Positions 1 to 10,180 of a stretch of 48,953 nt of DNA are shown here, in pieces. Below the pieces are notes generated by a model. That model had not been told where the DNA came from and did not search any database. It saw nothing but the letters and a program-made list of their open reading frames with translations. How positions within the stretch are numbered: the first letter of the stretch is position 1; each line of letters begins with the position of its first letter. Both the position numbers and the translations under genes were made by a program. This DNA comes from an uncultured Bacteroidia bacterium (GTDB lineage Bacteria; Bacteroidota; Bacteroidia; Bacteroidales; Prolixibacteraceae): NCBI GenBank assembly GCA_903907075.1, contig CAIVMQ010000044.1, forward strand, positions 1 to 48,953, in the 5' to 3' direction.

Positions 1-73
1 CCTGAGGCACAAAGGGCCTTCTAGCCTCATTAGCTAAAGATTTACGTCGGCCTAAATCACTTTTATTCTCCAT
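1..73 (-). CDS. possible N-terminus of a protein cut by the window edge
   Basis: An ATG on the minus strand at 73 opens a frame that stays free of stops for 24 codons to the window edge. The peptide begins MENKSDLGRRKSLANEARRP and is rich in charged residues. It would be divergent from guaA, which would explain the 265-bp spacer between them. I do not recognise the family, and the piece is too short to be sure it is coding. Confidence 0.35.
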   Translation of the reverse strand, partial: MENKSDLGRRKSLANEARRPFVPQ

Positions 74-235
74 AAAAGTATTAATTTAAGATTAATCTCT
101 ATCAATACTAACTATTTCGTTTAAACTATTTAAATAGATTCGAATTGGGCCACTAAAATAAATAATTCCAATTAAACTATTTTGATCTAAATTAGTAAGG
201 GCAGAATGACGGACTAAAATGATAAAAAAATTAAG

Positions 236-267
236 TTTGTTAATTTAATTATGAATTGATATGTTTT
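236..267 (+). promoter_or_regulatory. putative Bacteroidota-type promoter of guaA
   Basis: A TTTG at 236-239 is followed after 20 bases by TATGTTTT at 260-267. This resembles the Bacteroidota -33 TTTG / -7 TAnnTTTG arrangement with one mismatch in the -7 box. It would give a leader of about 65 bases before guaA. In such AT-rich sequence chance matches are common. The rest of 74-338 shows nothing else I can name. Confidence 0.3.
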
Positions 268-338
268 AGAATATGATTTTTGACTAAAGCATAAATCCAT
301 ATCTTTACAAACTTATAGCGCTATTAAAATAAATACTT

Positions 339-1868
339 ATGCAGGAAAAAATTATAATCCTTGATTTTGGATCCCAATACACGCAATTGATCGGACGTCG
401 TGTTCGTGAGCTCAACGTATATTGCGAAATATACCCATTTAATCATTATCCTGAGATTGACAGTTCCGTAAAAGGAGTGATACTCTCAGGGAGTCCTTAT
501 TCAGTAAGAGACGAAAAGGGTCCAAGGATAGATCTTACCAAGATAAAGGGCAAGTTTCCCTTACTTGGTGTATGTTATGGTGCTCAATATCTTGCTCATT
601 TTTATGGTGGTGAAGTAGCCGCATCAGATTCGAGAGAATATGGCCGGGCCAAGCTAACCGTTACCCAAAAAGAGAGCGTCCTGCTTCAGGGAATCAGCGA
701 AAATTCTCAGGTTTGGATGTCTCATGGAGACACCATCGTGACGCTTCCCGCGAACTATGACATCATCGCCTCAACAGAAGATGTTGAAAATGCGGCCTTT
801 AAAATAGCCAATGAAGATACTTACGCGATACAGTTTCATCCAGAGGTTTATCATACTACAGAAGGAACGAAGATCCTGGAGAACTTTCTGGTTCAAATTT
901 GTGGTTGCAGCCAGGACTGGACGCCCGACTCCTTTATCGAAACGACCATTGCTCAACTGCGTTCGACCATCGGAAGCGACAAAGTTGTCCTTGGGCTTTC
1001 AGGCGGTGTCGACTCAACGGTAGCAGGCGTTTTACTCCATAAGGCAATCGGCGCCAACCTCACCTGCATCTTCGTCGACAATGGACTGCTGCGTAAAAAT
1101 GAGTTCCAGGATGTACTCGACTCATATCAGCACATGGGTCTTAATGTGATTGGTGTCGATGCATGCGAGCGATTCTGGAATGATCTAAAGGGTATTGTTG
1201 ACCCGGAGACTAAGCGGAAAATTATCGGCCGCGATTTTATTGAAGTATTTGATATTGAAGCTCATAAAATTCAGGATGTAAAATGGCTTGCACAGGGGAC
1301 CATTTACCCTGATGTTATAGAATCGGTATCGGTAAACGGTCCGTCAGCAACGATCAAATCGCATCACAATGTTGGAGGACTTCCTGAAAAAATGCATCTA
1401 AAAGTTGTAGAGCCTCTTAACCTTCTATTCAAAGATGAGGTTCGCAGAGTTGGAAGGGCTCTTGGAATAAGGCCTGAGTTACTTGGGCGTCATCCATTTC
1501 CGGGACCCGGACTTGGAATTCGAATTCTGAGTGATGTAACGCCCGAGAAAGTGCGTGTCCTTCAGGAGGCCGATGCCATCTTTATTAACGGACTTAAAGA
1601 ATGGGGGTTGTATGATAAGGTATGGCAAGCAGGAGTTATGTTACTTCCGGTACAATCTGTTGGTGTTATGGGTGACGAACGCACCTACGAGAATGTTGTT
1701 GCGTTGCGTGCCGTAGCCTCTACCGATGGGATGACAGCAGACTGGGTCCATTTGCCCTATGAGTTTCTAGCAAAAATATCAAACGACATAATCAATAAGG
1801 TTCCTGGTATAAATCGAGTGGTTTATGATATTAGCTCAAAACCGCCGGCGACTATCGAATGGGAATAA
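339..1868 (+). CDS. guaA: GMP synthase (glutamine-hydrolysing)
   Basis: Converts XMP to GMP with ATP and glutamine, the last step of guanine nucleotide synthesis, in the cytoplasm. The 509-residue length is normal. The N-terminal class I glutamine amidotransferase domain shows the nucleophile motif GVCYGAQ (Cys near residue 79) and the FHPEVYHT His/Glu pair. The ATP pyrophosphatase domain follows with the PP-loop [10 protein letters not shown]. The C-terminal dimerisation domain carries [12 protein letters not shown] and ends in the family-typical IEWE. The gene stands alone, with a hairpin terminator right after the stop. All expected residues are visible, so the call is secure. Confidence 0.98.
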   Translation: MQEKIIILDFGSQYTQLIGRRVRELNVYCEIYPFNHYPEIDSSVKGVILSGSPYSVRDEKGPRIDLTKIKGKFPLLGVCYGAQYLAHFYGGEVAASDSREYGRAKLTVTQKESVLLQGISENSQVWMSHGDTIVTLPANYDIIASTEDVENAAFKIANEDTYAIQFHPEVYHTTEGTKILENFLVQICGCSQDWTPDSFIETTIAQLRSTIGSDKVVLGLSGGVDSTVAGVLLHKAIGANLTCIFVDNGLLRKNEFQDVLDSYQHMGLNVIGVDACERFWNDLKGIVDPETKRKIIGRDFIEVFDIEAHKIQDVKWLAQGTIYPDVIESVSVNGPSATIKSHHNVGGLPEKMHLKVVEPLNLLFKDEVRRVGRALGIRPELLGRHPFPGPGLGIRILSDVTPEKVRVLQEADAIFINGLKEWGLYDKVWQAGVMLLPVQSVGVMGDERTYENVVALRAVASTDGMTADWVHLPYEFLAKISNDIINKVPGINRVVYDISSKPPATIEWE

Positions 1869-1881
1869 AAAATTAGGATCA

Positions 1882-1918
1882 GAAAGCCTCATTAAGCCGA
1901 TACGCTAATGAGGTTTTC
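1882..1918 (+). terminator. hairpin terminator after guaA
   Basis: The arms GAAAGCCTCATTA and TAATGAGGTTTTC enclose an 11-base loop, 13 bases after the guaA stop, and a T-rich stretch follows. The right part overlaps the last codons of the convergent phosphatase gene, so this hairpin may limit read-through in both directions. Confidence 0.7.
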
Positions 1919-2824
1919 TTTTGTTAAGACCTCCTCTGCGCTCCACCGGTAAGCTGTTAATTGTTCTGAACCTACCACGGCGCTATCGACACAACAGATA
2001 TTTGGTTGCACAATTGCAGCCCCTTCGCTTAGACAATAATGGCCAACAATAACGGGTGGCATCGTTGGACCATAGGGCTCAAAATGGGGCGCAAGTTCTT
2101 GCGGAACCGTGTAATTTGGAAGGGTGAATTTATTACCAAACGCAAGATCTCTAAAGGTTTTATTATTCGGCGATTCCCACCAATTCATCCTAAAAACTTT
2201 CCGGCTCATCCCCTTGGTACACTTCAAGATCAGATCAGAAGGACATCTAAATTCAAGTCCCTTAAGGATCTTATATATAATTAATGCAGTAGGTTGCTGA
2301 TTCTCGTGAATCGTACGCAAGAAATCTTTTTTTAGTTTCCCTTGTGGGACAAAGCTTTTAAGGTAGTTGATGTCAGCATCATTCCAATAAGCATGAATGA
2401 CCCTTAATCCACCCAGATCAAGAAAAAACGGTAAAGTTCGCAGCCATTTTAAATGGTCACGCCACTCCGTTTCGAATCCTACGAATGAAGTCAACGTGCT
2501 TTGAATCTGATTCCTGTTTCCAGCAATATGTCGTGAAAGATACATGCCTGAAGAATCTTTAATATGGTACAAAATGGCACTGTATTCATGATTACCCAAA
2601 ATTGCGAGTGCAGAACCAGCCTCGGTCATTTGACGCACAATTTGAATCGTCTCCCTAATCTCGGGGCCACGGTTTATAAAATCTCCTATAAAAATAGCTA
2701 TTCGTTCAGGGTGGCACCAGAAACCATGTTCCTTGACATACCCCATCGTCTTCAAAAGTTTTTTGAGCAGTGTGGCATGACCATGAACATCACCGATTAT
2801 ATCGTAGTATTGAGGCTTTATCAT
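1892..2824 (-). CDS. calcineurin-like metallophosphoesterase (ApaH/PPP type)
   Basis: A 310-residue protein of the PPP-type metallophosphoesterase fold. The metal-binding signatures are DIIGDVHGH near the N-terminus, then IGDFINRGPE, then LGNHEYS, with later histidines in RVIHAYWND and VIVGHYC. These fit ApaH-like or serine/threonine phosphatase-like enzymes. The substrate cannot be read from the sequence; dinucleoside polyphosphates or phosphoproteins are both possible. The start is placed at the ATG at 2824 because the longer reading begins with TTG two codons earlier. It is convergent with guaA and is not obviously in an operon. Confidence 0.85.
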   Translation of the reverse strand: MIKPQYYDIIGDVHGHATLLKKLLKTMGYVKEHGFWCHPERIAIFIGDFINRGPEIRETIQIVRQMTEAGSALAILGNHEYSAILYHIKDSSGMYLSRHIAGNRNQIQSTLTSFVGFETEWRDHLKWLRTLPFFLDLGGLRVIHAYWNDADINYLKSFVPQGKLKKDFLRTIHENQQPTALIIYKILKGLEFRCPSDLILKCTKGMSRKVFRMNWWESPNNKTFRDLAFGNKFTLPNYTVPQELAPHFEPYGPTMPPVIVGHYCLSEGAAIVQPNICCVDSAVVGSEQLTAYRWSAEEVLTKENLISVSA

Positions 2825-3022
2825 GCTCAAAATTAAAAATATTTAGGAGAAAATTTACCTATTTTCCACAGGAATTTCATCTGTATTTTATTTTCTAATT
2901 CTTATCAAAAGAATAATTACTCATAGCATCACATAATCTGATCATTACTATTCATAGAAACAGAAAGTAGTTTATTTAACGAAGATTTGGTCTTCCAATA
3001 AAGAATAATTTATCTATCGGTT

Positions 3023-4183
3023 CTAAAACAGTCGTTTACCACCATCACCAATTTCGGCAACATAAAACAGGGGTTTAATTCCCGTTTTTTGCTCATAGTT
3101 AAGACCAACTTGTTGAATAAAAATATCAACAGATTCATCTTTAACAAGACTAACGGTACAACCACCAAAACCACCTCCGGTCATACGCGATCCAATAACA
3201 CCATTAATTTTGCGCCCCTCATCAACCATGGTGTCGAGCTCAATCCCAGTAACCTCATAATCATCACGTAACGAATCATGCGAACCATTCATCAATTCAC
3301 CAAAGCGAATAAGATTACCTGACTTTAATTCCTTAACAGCATCCTGGGTACGTTGTATTTCACTGACTACATGTCTTGCTCGATTACGTACTGTAGGGTT
3401 CTCAATCTTATCCTCGACTTTAAGAAATTCGTCCCATGAGATCTCTCCTAAAGTAGCAATTTGTTTAAATGGTTGAATAGCTTTAACTGCAGCCTGACAT
3501 TCAGCAACACGCTCATTGTATTTTCCGGAATCGAGTTTATGCGGACTATTGGTATTACTGATTACGATCTTCACCCCATCAAGGATCACCGGTATAAGAT
3601 CGTAAGCAAGGGTATCACAATTGAGGAATACAGCATGATCTTTCTTCCCCATTGCTGAAACAAACTGATCCATGATACCACAATTCACCAATGCAAATTC
3701 ATGCTCCGCCTTTTGGCCCATCAACGCTAATTCAATTCTGTCGATGCCGAATCCATAAACATCATTGATCATTACAGCCGTGGCCACTTCGAGGGCGGCT
3801 GAGGAGGAAAGACCAGCTCCTGTTGGAACATCGCCATAGAAAAGAAGATCAGCACCTAGATCAAAAGAGAGTCCTTTCTTCATAAATTGAGCAAATACAC
3901 CAATCGGATAATTAACCCACTCTTTACCGATGGATTTATTCAAATCCTCAACCTTAACCTCCGCTTCAAAAGGCATGTCTAAGGAAGCAAATCGTACTGT
4001 TTGCCGATCCGTAGTACGAATCAAACAATAAATCCCAAAACTTAACGCACATGGAAAAACAAAGCCACCATTATAGTCGGTATGCTCACCTATTAAATTT
4101 ACACGACCCGGCGAAAAATAACCCTTTACTTCACCTGATCCATATCTTTCAATAAACTTCTCTTTTAATTGTTCGGTTGTCAT
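3023..4183 (-). CDS. galK: galactokinase
   Basis: Phosphorylates galactose to galactose-1-phosphate in the Leloir pathway. The protein has 386 residues, as usual for GalK. Visible GHMP-kinase signatures are the galactokinase motif GRVNLIGEHTDYNGG near residue 30, the ATP-binding PTGAGLSSSAALEVA around residue 120, and the C-terminal GSRMTGGGFGGC. It is transcribed away from galM across a 168-bp shared upstream region, which suggests common control. No galT or galE is in the window. Confidence 0.97.
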   Translation of the reverse strand: MTTEQLKEKFIERYGSGEVKGYFSPGRVNLIGEHTDYNGGFVFPCALSFGIYCLIRTTDRQTVRFASLDMPFEAEVKVEDLNKSIGKEWVNYPIGVFAQFMKKGLSFDLGADLLFYGDVPTGAGLSSSAALEVATAVMINDVYGFGIDRIELALMGQKAEHEFALVNCGIMDQFVSAMGKKDHAVFLNCDTLAYDLIPVILDGVKIVISNTNSPHKLDSGKYNERVAECQAAVKAIQPFKQIATLGEISWDEFLKVEDKIENPTVRNRARHVVSEIQRTQDAVKELKSGNLIRFGELMNGSHDSLRDDYEVTGIELDTMVDEGRKINGVIGSRMTGGGFGGCTVSLVKDESVDIFIQQVGLNYEQKTGIKPLFYVAEIGDGGKRLF

Positions 4184-4198
4184 ATTTTTAAATAAAAA

Positions 4199-4227
4199 AA
4201 GCTTTAACAGTTAAGTACTGTTAGCTT
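4199..4227. repeat. inverted repeat in the galK/galM spacer
   Basis: TAACAGT (4205-4211) and ACTGTTA (4217-4223) face each other across a 5-base loop. The stem extends through AAGC and GCTT with a small bulge. It lies just upstream of the galK start and could be an operator or an mRNA leader hairpin. No regulator can be assigned from sequence alone. Confidence 0.4.
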
Positions 4228-4351
4228 TGAGCTGTTTTATCAATAGTATAGAGATCTGTAATATCCTAAAGGACGAGTTTTCGAGGACTAAAAATATGTT
4301 TTTTTTAGTTTTATTCTTTACGTTTGTGATCAAATAAATAAATTTTGTTTC

Positions 4352-5401
4352 ATGGAACTTAAACGTGAAGTTTTTGGGAAGGGACGCAGAGGAGAAAAAG
4401 TTCTTCTTTTCACATTGCGTAACGATCATGGGGTGACGATTAAAATCACCAATTACGGAGGTATTATCACCGCGATAAAGACTCCTGACAAGGGAGGGAA
4501 AAAGGACAATATCGTCTTAGGATTCAAATCTCTGGAAGACTATCTATCCGATGAATACATCGAAAAATGCCCTAGCTTTGGTTGCATTACTGGAAGATAT
4601 GCTAACCGGATTGCGAAAGGTAAATTTCAGATTGGTGAAAAAACATATACCCTTCCAATAAATAATGGACCCAATAGCCTGCATGGCGGGATCACCGGAT
4701 TTGACAAAGTAATCTGGGAACCACGGATGATCGAAAAGAGAGATCGTGTAGGCGTTGAGTTAAAATACCGTAGCGTTCACATGGAGGAGGGATTCCCGGG
4801 AACCGTAGATGTTACGGTTAATTACACCCTGAATCAGAAAAATGAATTTGTTATCGGTTACAAAGCTGTTACAGATCGTGAAACAGTGATCAATCTCACA
4901 AATCACACCTATTTTAATTTAACAGGAAATAGCGAAAATATCCTGAATCATTTGCTGTATATTCCTGCAGAAACTAAAACATTAAACGACAATACCCTTA
5001 TTCCTACTGGCGCATTTTCGAATGTTACCGGCACTCCCTTTGACTTTACCGTACCCACAACAATCGGCTCGCGTATTGAACTTTTGGATGACGGATATGA
5101 TCTTAACTATGTTTTAGATAATGACGATCAAAAATTGGTTCCTGCAGGATTATTATCAGAACAATCCTCGGGAAGGACAGTCGAAGTATTTACCACAGAA
5201 CCAGGCATACAACTCTATACGGGATATTACATTCCTGAATTAAAAGGAAAAAAAGGGGAAACTTATTCGAGATATAGCGGCGTAGCACTTGAGGCACAGC
5301 ACTATCCAGATTCCCCAAATCATCCACATTTTCCATCGACATCACTAATACCAGGCAACCCTTTTAAATCTAAAACAATTTATAAATTTGGGTTGAAGTA
5401 A
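4352..5401 (+). CDS. galM: aldose 1-epimerase (mutarotase)
   Basis: Interconverts the alpha and beta anomers of galactose and other aldoses, feeding alpha-galactose to GalK. The 349 residues match the family. Visible signatures are NYGGIITAIKTPD at the N-terminus, GRYANRIAKGKF, NSLHGGITGFDKVIW with the substrate-binding His, NLTNHTYFNLTG with the catalytic His, and EPGIQLYTG and GVALEAQHYPDSPNH with the catalytic Glu. No signal peptide is seen, so it should be cytoplasmic. It is divergent from galK. Confidence 0.96.
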   Translation: MELKREVFGKGRRGEKVLLFTLRNDHGVTIKITNYGGIITAIKTPDKGGKKDNIVLGFKSLEDYLSDEYIEKCPSFGCITGRYANRIAKGKFQIGEKTYTLPINNGPNSLHGGITGFDKVIWEPRMIEKRDRVGVELKYRSVHMEEGFPGTVDVTVNYTLNQKNEFVIGYKAVTDRETVINLTNHTYFNLTGNSENILNHLLYIPAETKTLNDNTLIPTGAFSNVTGTPFDFTVPTTIGSRIELLDDGYDLNYVLDNDDQKLVPAGLLSEQSSGRTVEVFTTEPGIQLYTGYYIPELKGKKGETYSRYSGVALEAQHYPDSPNHPHFPSTSLIPGNPFKSKTIYKFGLK

Positions 5402-5501
5402 CCAATAAGGTAAGCGACAAAAAAGCTTTAAAAGCGATCTGAAAAAATTACGAAAACTGCTAAACAACCAACTATTCACATTTTCTCTGATAAAAATAAA
5501 T

Positions 5502-7423
5502 ATGAGAACTCTCATTGAACTCTTTGAAACAAGCGTAACCAAATTTCCAAATAACCCTCTCCTGTGGGAGAAGAGAAAAGATCGGTTTGAACCTATGAGC
5601 TACGCGGAAACCAGAGCGCACGTTTATGAATTTGCCTCAGGCTTATTCTCGTTAGGTTTAAAAAAAGGGAGCGTGTTGGGTTATTATCAGAAGGACAAAA
5701 TAAGTGGTTGGTAAGTGAGTTAGGAATCCTATACTGCGGTGCAATAAATGTTCCCCTTTCGGTAAAACTGGAGGCTCCCGAGCTTATGTTCCGACTCAAT
5801 CATTCGGGATCCAGAATGGTAATTGTCTCTTCAGGACAGGCATCAAAAATCGAAGAGATTAAGGATCAAATTCCCGATGTTGACTTTATTATCCATATCG
5901 ATCCAATTGAGAATAAGGGTCCTAAAGACCTCTCATTTGAAGATATTCGGATTAAAGGTGCTGAGCTATTAAATTCCCAGACTCACCGTACTGCCTTCGA
6001 AGAAGTTTGGAAAGTGATAGGTCCCGACGACCTTGCAAATATCTCCTATACCTCGGGCACTACAGCTGATCCCAAAGGAATTATGCTTAGTCATCTGAAT
6101 TATGCTGCCAATGTTGTTCAAGCCAATACCGTGCTTGACATCTCCCCGAGTTATAAAACATTAGCTATTCTACCCTGGGATCACTCCTTTGCCCATACGG
6201 CATGTCTCTACACCTTTATGTACAAAGGGGCCTCGGTGGGATCAGTCCAAATCGGACGAACACCAATGGAAACACTGCGAAATGTACCGGGAAATATTCA
6301 GGAGTTTAAGCCTGAAATCATGATGAGTGTGCCGGCGTTATTAAAAAGCTTTCGGAAAAATATTGAAAAGGGAATCCAAAGCAAAGGGCGCATTACAGAG
6401 AAATTATTTAATCATGGTCTTAAGGTCGGTTATATATACCATGGTGATGGATGGAATAGAGGAAAAGGATTCCGCGCATTATTAAAACCCTATTATAAAT
6501 TGCTCGACAAGATCGTCTTTTCCAAAGTACGACAAGCCTTTGGAGGGAATCTTGAATTTTTCATTGGTGGTGGCGCCTTACTTGACGTGGAGCTTCAACG
6601 TTTTTTTGCTGCTATTGGAACCCCTGTTTACCAAGGATATGGACTAACCGAGGCGGCACCTGTCATCTCAGCGAATTCTCCTAATGGGGTTAAATTTGGA
6701 TCCTCAGGGAGGCTAGTAAAGAAACTTGATCTGAAAATTTGCGATACCGATGGAAACGCACTTGCGCAAGGGGAAAAAGGGGAAGTGGTAGTCAAAGGGG
6801 ATAATATCATGAAAGGATATTGGAAAAATGAGAAAGCTACCACAGAGACGCTCAAGGATGGTTGGTTATACACCGGTGACTTAGGGTACGTTTCCAAAGA
6901 TGGGTATGTATATGTAATGGGGCGTTTTAAGAGCCTTTTAATAGGAAATGATGGCGAAAAATTTAGTCCGGAAGGGATTGAAGAAGCCTTAGTGGATCAA
7001 TCGCCATTAATTGACCAAGTGATGCTTTACAATAATCAAAACCCATACACCGTAGGATTAATAGTTCCGAATATCGCAGCAATTAATCACATCTTGCACA
7101 AACAAAATATCGAACCACAAAGCAATGAAGGGATTAACAAAGCCTTAGAAATGCTTAAAAACGAAGTTGATGCCTATCGCAAAGGGGGCAAAAACGAGGG
7201 GATGTTCCCTGAGCGATGGTTACCCACCACAATACTTATTTTACCAGAGGCGTTTACAGAACATAACCATTTATTAAACAGCACGTTGAAAATGGTGCGA
7301 GGCAAGATAACGGAATATTTTAAAACGGAGATAGAGTATATCTACACCTTGGAAGCAAAAGATATTTTCAATACCAAAAACCAGGAATCGGTACAAAAAT
7401 GGAATCATACTTCAAAATCTTAA
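5502..7423 (+). CDS. long-chain acyl-CoA synthetase, interrupted by one frameshift
   Basis: An AMP-forming fatty acid-CoA ligase. The first 70 codons from 5502 read in one frame and end at a stop at 5714; the rest continues to 7423 in the -1 frame. The second frame reads ERVGLLSEG then WLVSELGIL, which continues the family consensus without loss. The break therefore lies at the A7G3 run at 5660-5669. The second part carries the P-loop SYTSGTTADPKG, YQGYGLTEAAP, the adenylation motif YTGDLGYVSKDGYVYVMGR, and a C-terminal lysine region with LKMVRGKI. The joined length of about 640 residues is normal. It is either a sequence error, a true mutation, or slippage-dependent expression. Confidence 0.88.
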
Positions 7424-7452
7424 ATAACTAAATTTAAATCCCTCTTATTTAA

Positions 7453-8853
7453 ATGAAATTTATTACCTTACTATTACTTTTATCAGTTGTCAGTTCAGCT
7501 TATTGTCAGACTCCGCTAAGCTCTGAACAAAATATGTGGCTCTCAAAAGCAAACCGTCATAAAAAAAACGGCTGGACCTATCTGCACATCGAAGGGAGTC
7601 CGCGTGCAAGGGGATTTCAGCATGGGTATCTAATGTCAAAGGAGATAAAAGAATCCCTTCGAATGCTAAGTACACGATGGCATTACCAAACGGCAATGGA
7701 TTGGAGCTGGCTTGTTAGTAAAGCAGCCGAAATTCTAACACCTAAAGTTGACACAGAAAATATCACTGAGATAGACGGTATCGTTGAAGGGATGAAAGCC
7801 AACGGTGTGGAGACATCACGCGATGAAATCGTTGCCCTGAACGGATACATCGAATTGATGTCCTATTGGTGGCCAACAGTAAAAGATTCCCTGCGATCAA
7901 ATTCAATTATTAGTCGAAGAGAATCATGTAGCTCTTTTATTGCTACCGGAAAGATGACTTTAGACGGAAAGATTGTCCTTGGGCACAACACGATGGATAG
8001 CTATACTGATCCATATTGCAATATTATACTGGATATCCTACCTGAAAAAGGGCACCGAATTCTGATGCAATCTGTAAGTGGTTTTATTCACAGTGAAACA
8101 GACTTTTTTATTACTGACGCAGGCTTGGTCGGTTCGGAGACAACAATCGGCGGATTCTACCCATTCGATCCTAAAGGAGATCCTGAATTTTCACGAATGC
8201 GCAGAGCTACACAATATGCCTCCAACATTGATGAATGGTGCGACATCATGAAAAAGAATAATAATGGAGGGTATGCCAACGCTTGGCTTATTGGGGATAT
8301 TAAAACGAATGAAATTGCCCGGCTCGAGCTAGGCCTAAAATACAGTGGCTTTGAACGGACAAAAGATGGTTATTTTGTGGGATCAAATGTGGCTGAGAAC
8401 CTAAATATTCTTCGCTTTGAAACCAGAGATAACGAGACAAACATTAAAAATTCTTCTGTTGCCAGACGCGTTCGATGGAAACAGCTGATGAAGCAGAATG
8501 CAGGCAAAATAGATCTAAAACTCGCTGAAACTTTCGAAGCCGACCATTACGACACCTATCTAAACAAAGTAAATCCTGGAGGTAGAACACTTTGTGGCCA
8601 CGGAGAGATAGATTCTCAACTAATTGATAATGGAGTTCCCTATAGTCCGGATGGAACCCTTGATGGTAAAGTTGTCGACGCGAAGATGGCAAAACAGATG
8701 ACTTTTGTTGCACGTTGGGGATCAGCTTGCGGAATGGCTTTTAATGGGGATAAATTTCTGGAACAACATCCACAGTTCGACTGGATGAAGGGATTATTAG
8801 AAGATCGACCTTCCCAACCCTGGACAGCTTTTAAAGCAGGTGAAGCCAAATAA
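7453..8853 (+). CDS. exported C45/phospholipase B-like N-terminal nucleophile hydrolase
   Basis: A 466-residue protein with a clear signal peptide (hydrophobic residues about 3-17, cleavage near AYCQT). The family signatures are IEGSPRARGFQHG near the N-terminus, ESCSSFIATG with the probable nucleophilic Cys exposed by self-cleavage, and LDGKIVLGHNTMD. These match the peptidase C45/acyl-CoA:isopenicillin N acyltransferase and phospholipase B-like group of Ntn hydrolases. The substrate, an amide or an ester, is unknown. It begins 29 bases after the acyl-CoA synthetase and may be co-transcribed, which would suit a role in lipid or N-acyl amide turnover; that link is inference. Confidence 0.75.
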   Translation: MKFITLLLLLSVVSSAYCQTPLSSEQNMWLSKANRHKKNGWTYLHIEGSPRARGFQHGYLMSKEIKESLRMLSTRWHYQTAMDWSWLVSKAAEILTPKVDTENITEIDGIVEGMKANGVETSRDEIVALNGYIELMSYWWPTVKDSLRSNSIISRRESCSSFIATGKMTLDGKIVLGHNTMDSYTDPYCNIILDILPEKGHRILMQSVSGFIHSETDFFITDAGLVGSETTIGGFYPFDPKGDPEFSRMRRATQYASNIDEWCDIMKKNNNGGYANAWLIGDIKTNEIARLELGLKYSGFERTKDGYFVGSNVAENLNILRFETRDNETNIKNSSVARRVRWKQLMKQNAGKIDLKLAETFEADHYDTYLNKVNPGGRTLCGHGEIDSQLIDNGVPYSPDGTLDGKVVDAKMAKQMTFVARWGSACGMAFNGDKFLEQHPQFDWMKGLLEDRPSQPWTAFKAGEAK

Positions 8854-9027
8854 TTTTAACATTAAGCTATCCTTAAGGATTTCAATACGGTTATCGTAAC
8901 GCATTTAAATTGAGGAGTCTTTGATTCAGCATCTTTATTAACCCGTTCAGTCAAACAAAACGGAATAAAAAATATCTCCAAGATCATATCCAAGAAAAGC
9001 AAGCAGAGGAGAGTCATATTGGAAAAA

Positions 9028-9702
9028 TTATCCCTTTTTGATCCGGTAAAGCTGCCACCATGGAGTTCGTGGTGAGGCATGATGTTCAAAATGATAACCA
9101 AAGAAATAGCAGGTTAGCATGGCAACCAGATGATTCCGAGGCTGCGACCTGGCCATATGAGGAGCCATCGCATCAGCGTGTGGCAACCGATGTGGAAGAA
9201 AAGTACCAAAATAAAACAATTGAAAGGTAGATAGCACGGATGGTAAAATCCATAATAGGAATAACCGAGGTTCATTAAACCAGATCAACCCTATATTAAA
9301 CAACACAGCCATTATCAGCACTTGCCAAACTGTTATATACTGAATCATAAAGCGGTACCACCAGGCAAAGAAATTTTGTGATCCAACCGTATAATCAGGA
9401 TCCTGTGCCGTTCCCGGATGCAAATGGTGGAGATAATGCTTTTTAAGAAGCTTTGGATACCAAAGTCCGGCATATAACATTGAAGCTAATGCACCTAAGG
9501 TATTATTAACCATTTTATTCTTCGCCACAGTTCCGTGCATTGCATCGTGTGCCGTAATAAAAAGACCCGTAAAAAGCCAGGTTTGCAATAAAAGATGAAT
9601 CCAAAATGTCAGATCAGTAAGCTCCAATTGTTGATAAAGCAAACTATAAACGAGGTGTGTTCCCCAACCAATCAAAATCAATAAAGCATAAACTACTCCC
9701 AT
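9028..9702 (-). CDS. CrtW-like membrane fatty acid desaturase/carotenoid ketolase family protein
   Basis: A 224-residue integral membrane di-iron enzyme. Its three histidine clusters are HDAMHG, KKHYLHHLHPG and YHFEHHASPRTPWWQLY, and the last is very like the C-terminal motif of beta-carotene ketolases (CrtW). Hydrophobic segments at about 4-22, 38-52, 120-140 and 145-165 fit a four-helix membrane protein. No other carotenoid gene is nearby, so the substrate is uncertain; a fatty acid or a carotenoid are both possible. The gene is convergent with the hydrolase and divergent from the arsenic island. The length is slightly short but the end is consistent with the family. Confidence 0.72.
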   Translation of the reverse strand: MGVVYALLILIGWGTHLVYSLLYQQLELTDLTFWIHLLLQTWLFTGLFITAHDAMHGTVAKNKMVNNTLGALASMLYAGLWYPKLLKKHYLHHLHPGTAQDPDYTVGSQNFFAWWYRFMIQYITVWQVLIMAVLFNIGLIWFNEPRLFLLWILPSVLSTFQLFYFGTFLPHRLPHADAMAPHMARSQPRNHLVAMLTCYFFGYHFEHHASPRTPWWQLYRIKKG

Positions 9703-9828
9703 CTTAGTAAAGATCTAAAATAATACGGGTTAAAATTAATTATTCCTCTTAAAAAATTATTCAAATTGGAGTAAAAGGTTTAAAAATTAGGTATATTTAA
9801 TTCGTAATATCCCGAAATGAAATAGCGA

Positions 9829-10137
9829 ATGGCTTACAAAGCAAAATATTTAACTGACGATCAACAGAAGCTTGCAGTTTACGCTAAAGCGCTATCGCAT
9901 CCTGTGCGAATTTTCATCCTCAACTACCTGGCCAACAATCTGGATAAATGTTGTTATAGTGGAGATATGGCAGAGGAATTACCCATTGCCCGATCGACTC
10001 TTTCGGAGCATTTAAAGGGGCTTAAAAAAGCAGGTTTAATCCAAGGTGAAATAAATCCACCTTATATCAAATATTGTATTAATCGCAATAATTGGTTAGA
10101 AGCAAGGCAGATGCTTGAACTATTTTTCACACGATAA
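9829..10137 (+). CDS. arsR: ArsR/SmtB-family transcriptional regulator (first ars module)
   Basis: A 102-residue winged-helix repressor. The signature is ALSHPVRIFILNYL followed by the recognition region PIARSTLSEHLKGLKKAGLIQG. A Cys-Cys pair lies in DKCCYSGD before the recognition helix, a plausible metalloid ligand position. It opens a tightly packed + strand run of thiol and arsenic genes, so it very likely represses them until trivalent arsenic binds. A loose inverted repeat (ATTCG, then CGAAT) sits just before the start. The family is certain; the inducer is inferred from context. Confidence 0.9.
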   Translation: MAYKAKYLTDDQQKLAVYAKALSHPVRIFILNYLANNLDKCCYSGDMAEELPIARSTLSEHLKGLKKAGLIQGEINPPYIKYCINRNNWLEARQMLELFFTR

Positions 10138-10180
10138 ACATTTCAGAATTCATTCTTAAGACAATTTAAAGTTGGAAATC

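Noticed and set aside
4211..4429. Minus-strand open frame across the galK/galM spacer
   Set aside because: It overlaps the galM start, is Lys/Phe/Ile/Asn-rich as expected from AT-rich non-coding DNA, and has no recognisable motif.
5660..5670. Insertion-sequence type programmed frameshift
   Set aside because: The slippery heptamer resembles those of transposase genes, but both frames encode parts of one acyl-CoA synthetase and no transposase or terminal repeats are present.
8862..9101. Minus-strand open frame next to the CrtW-like gene
   Set aside because: It overlaps the true C-terminus of that gene in another frame and shows no conserved pattern.
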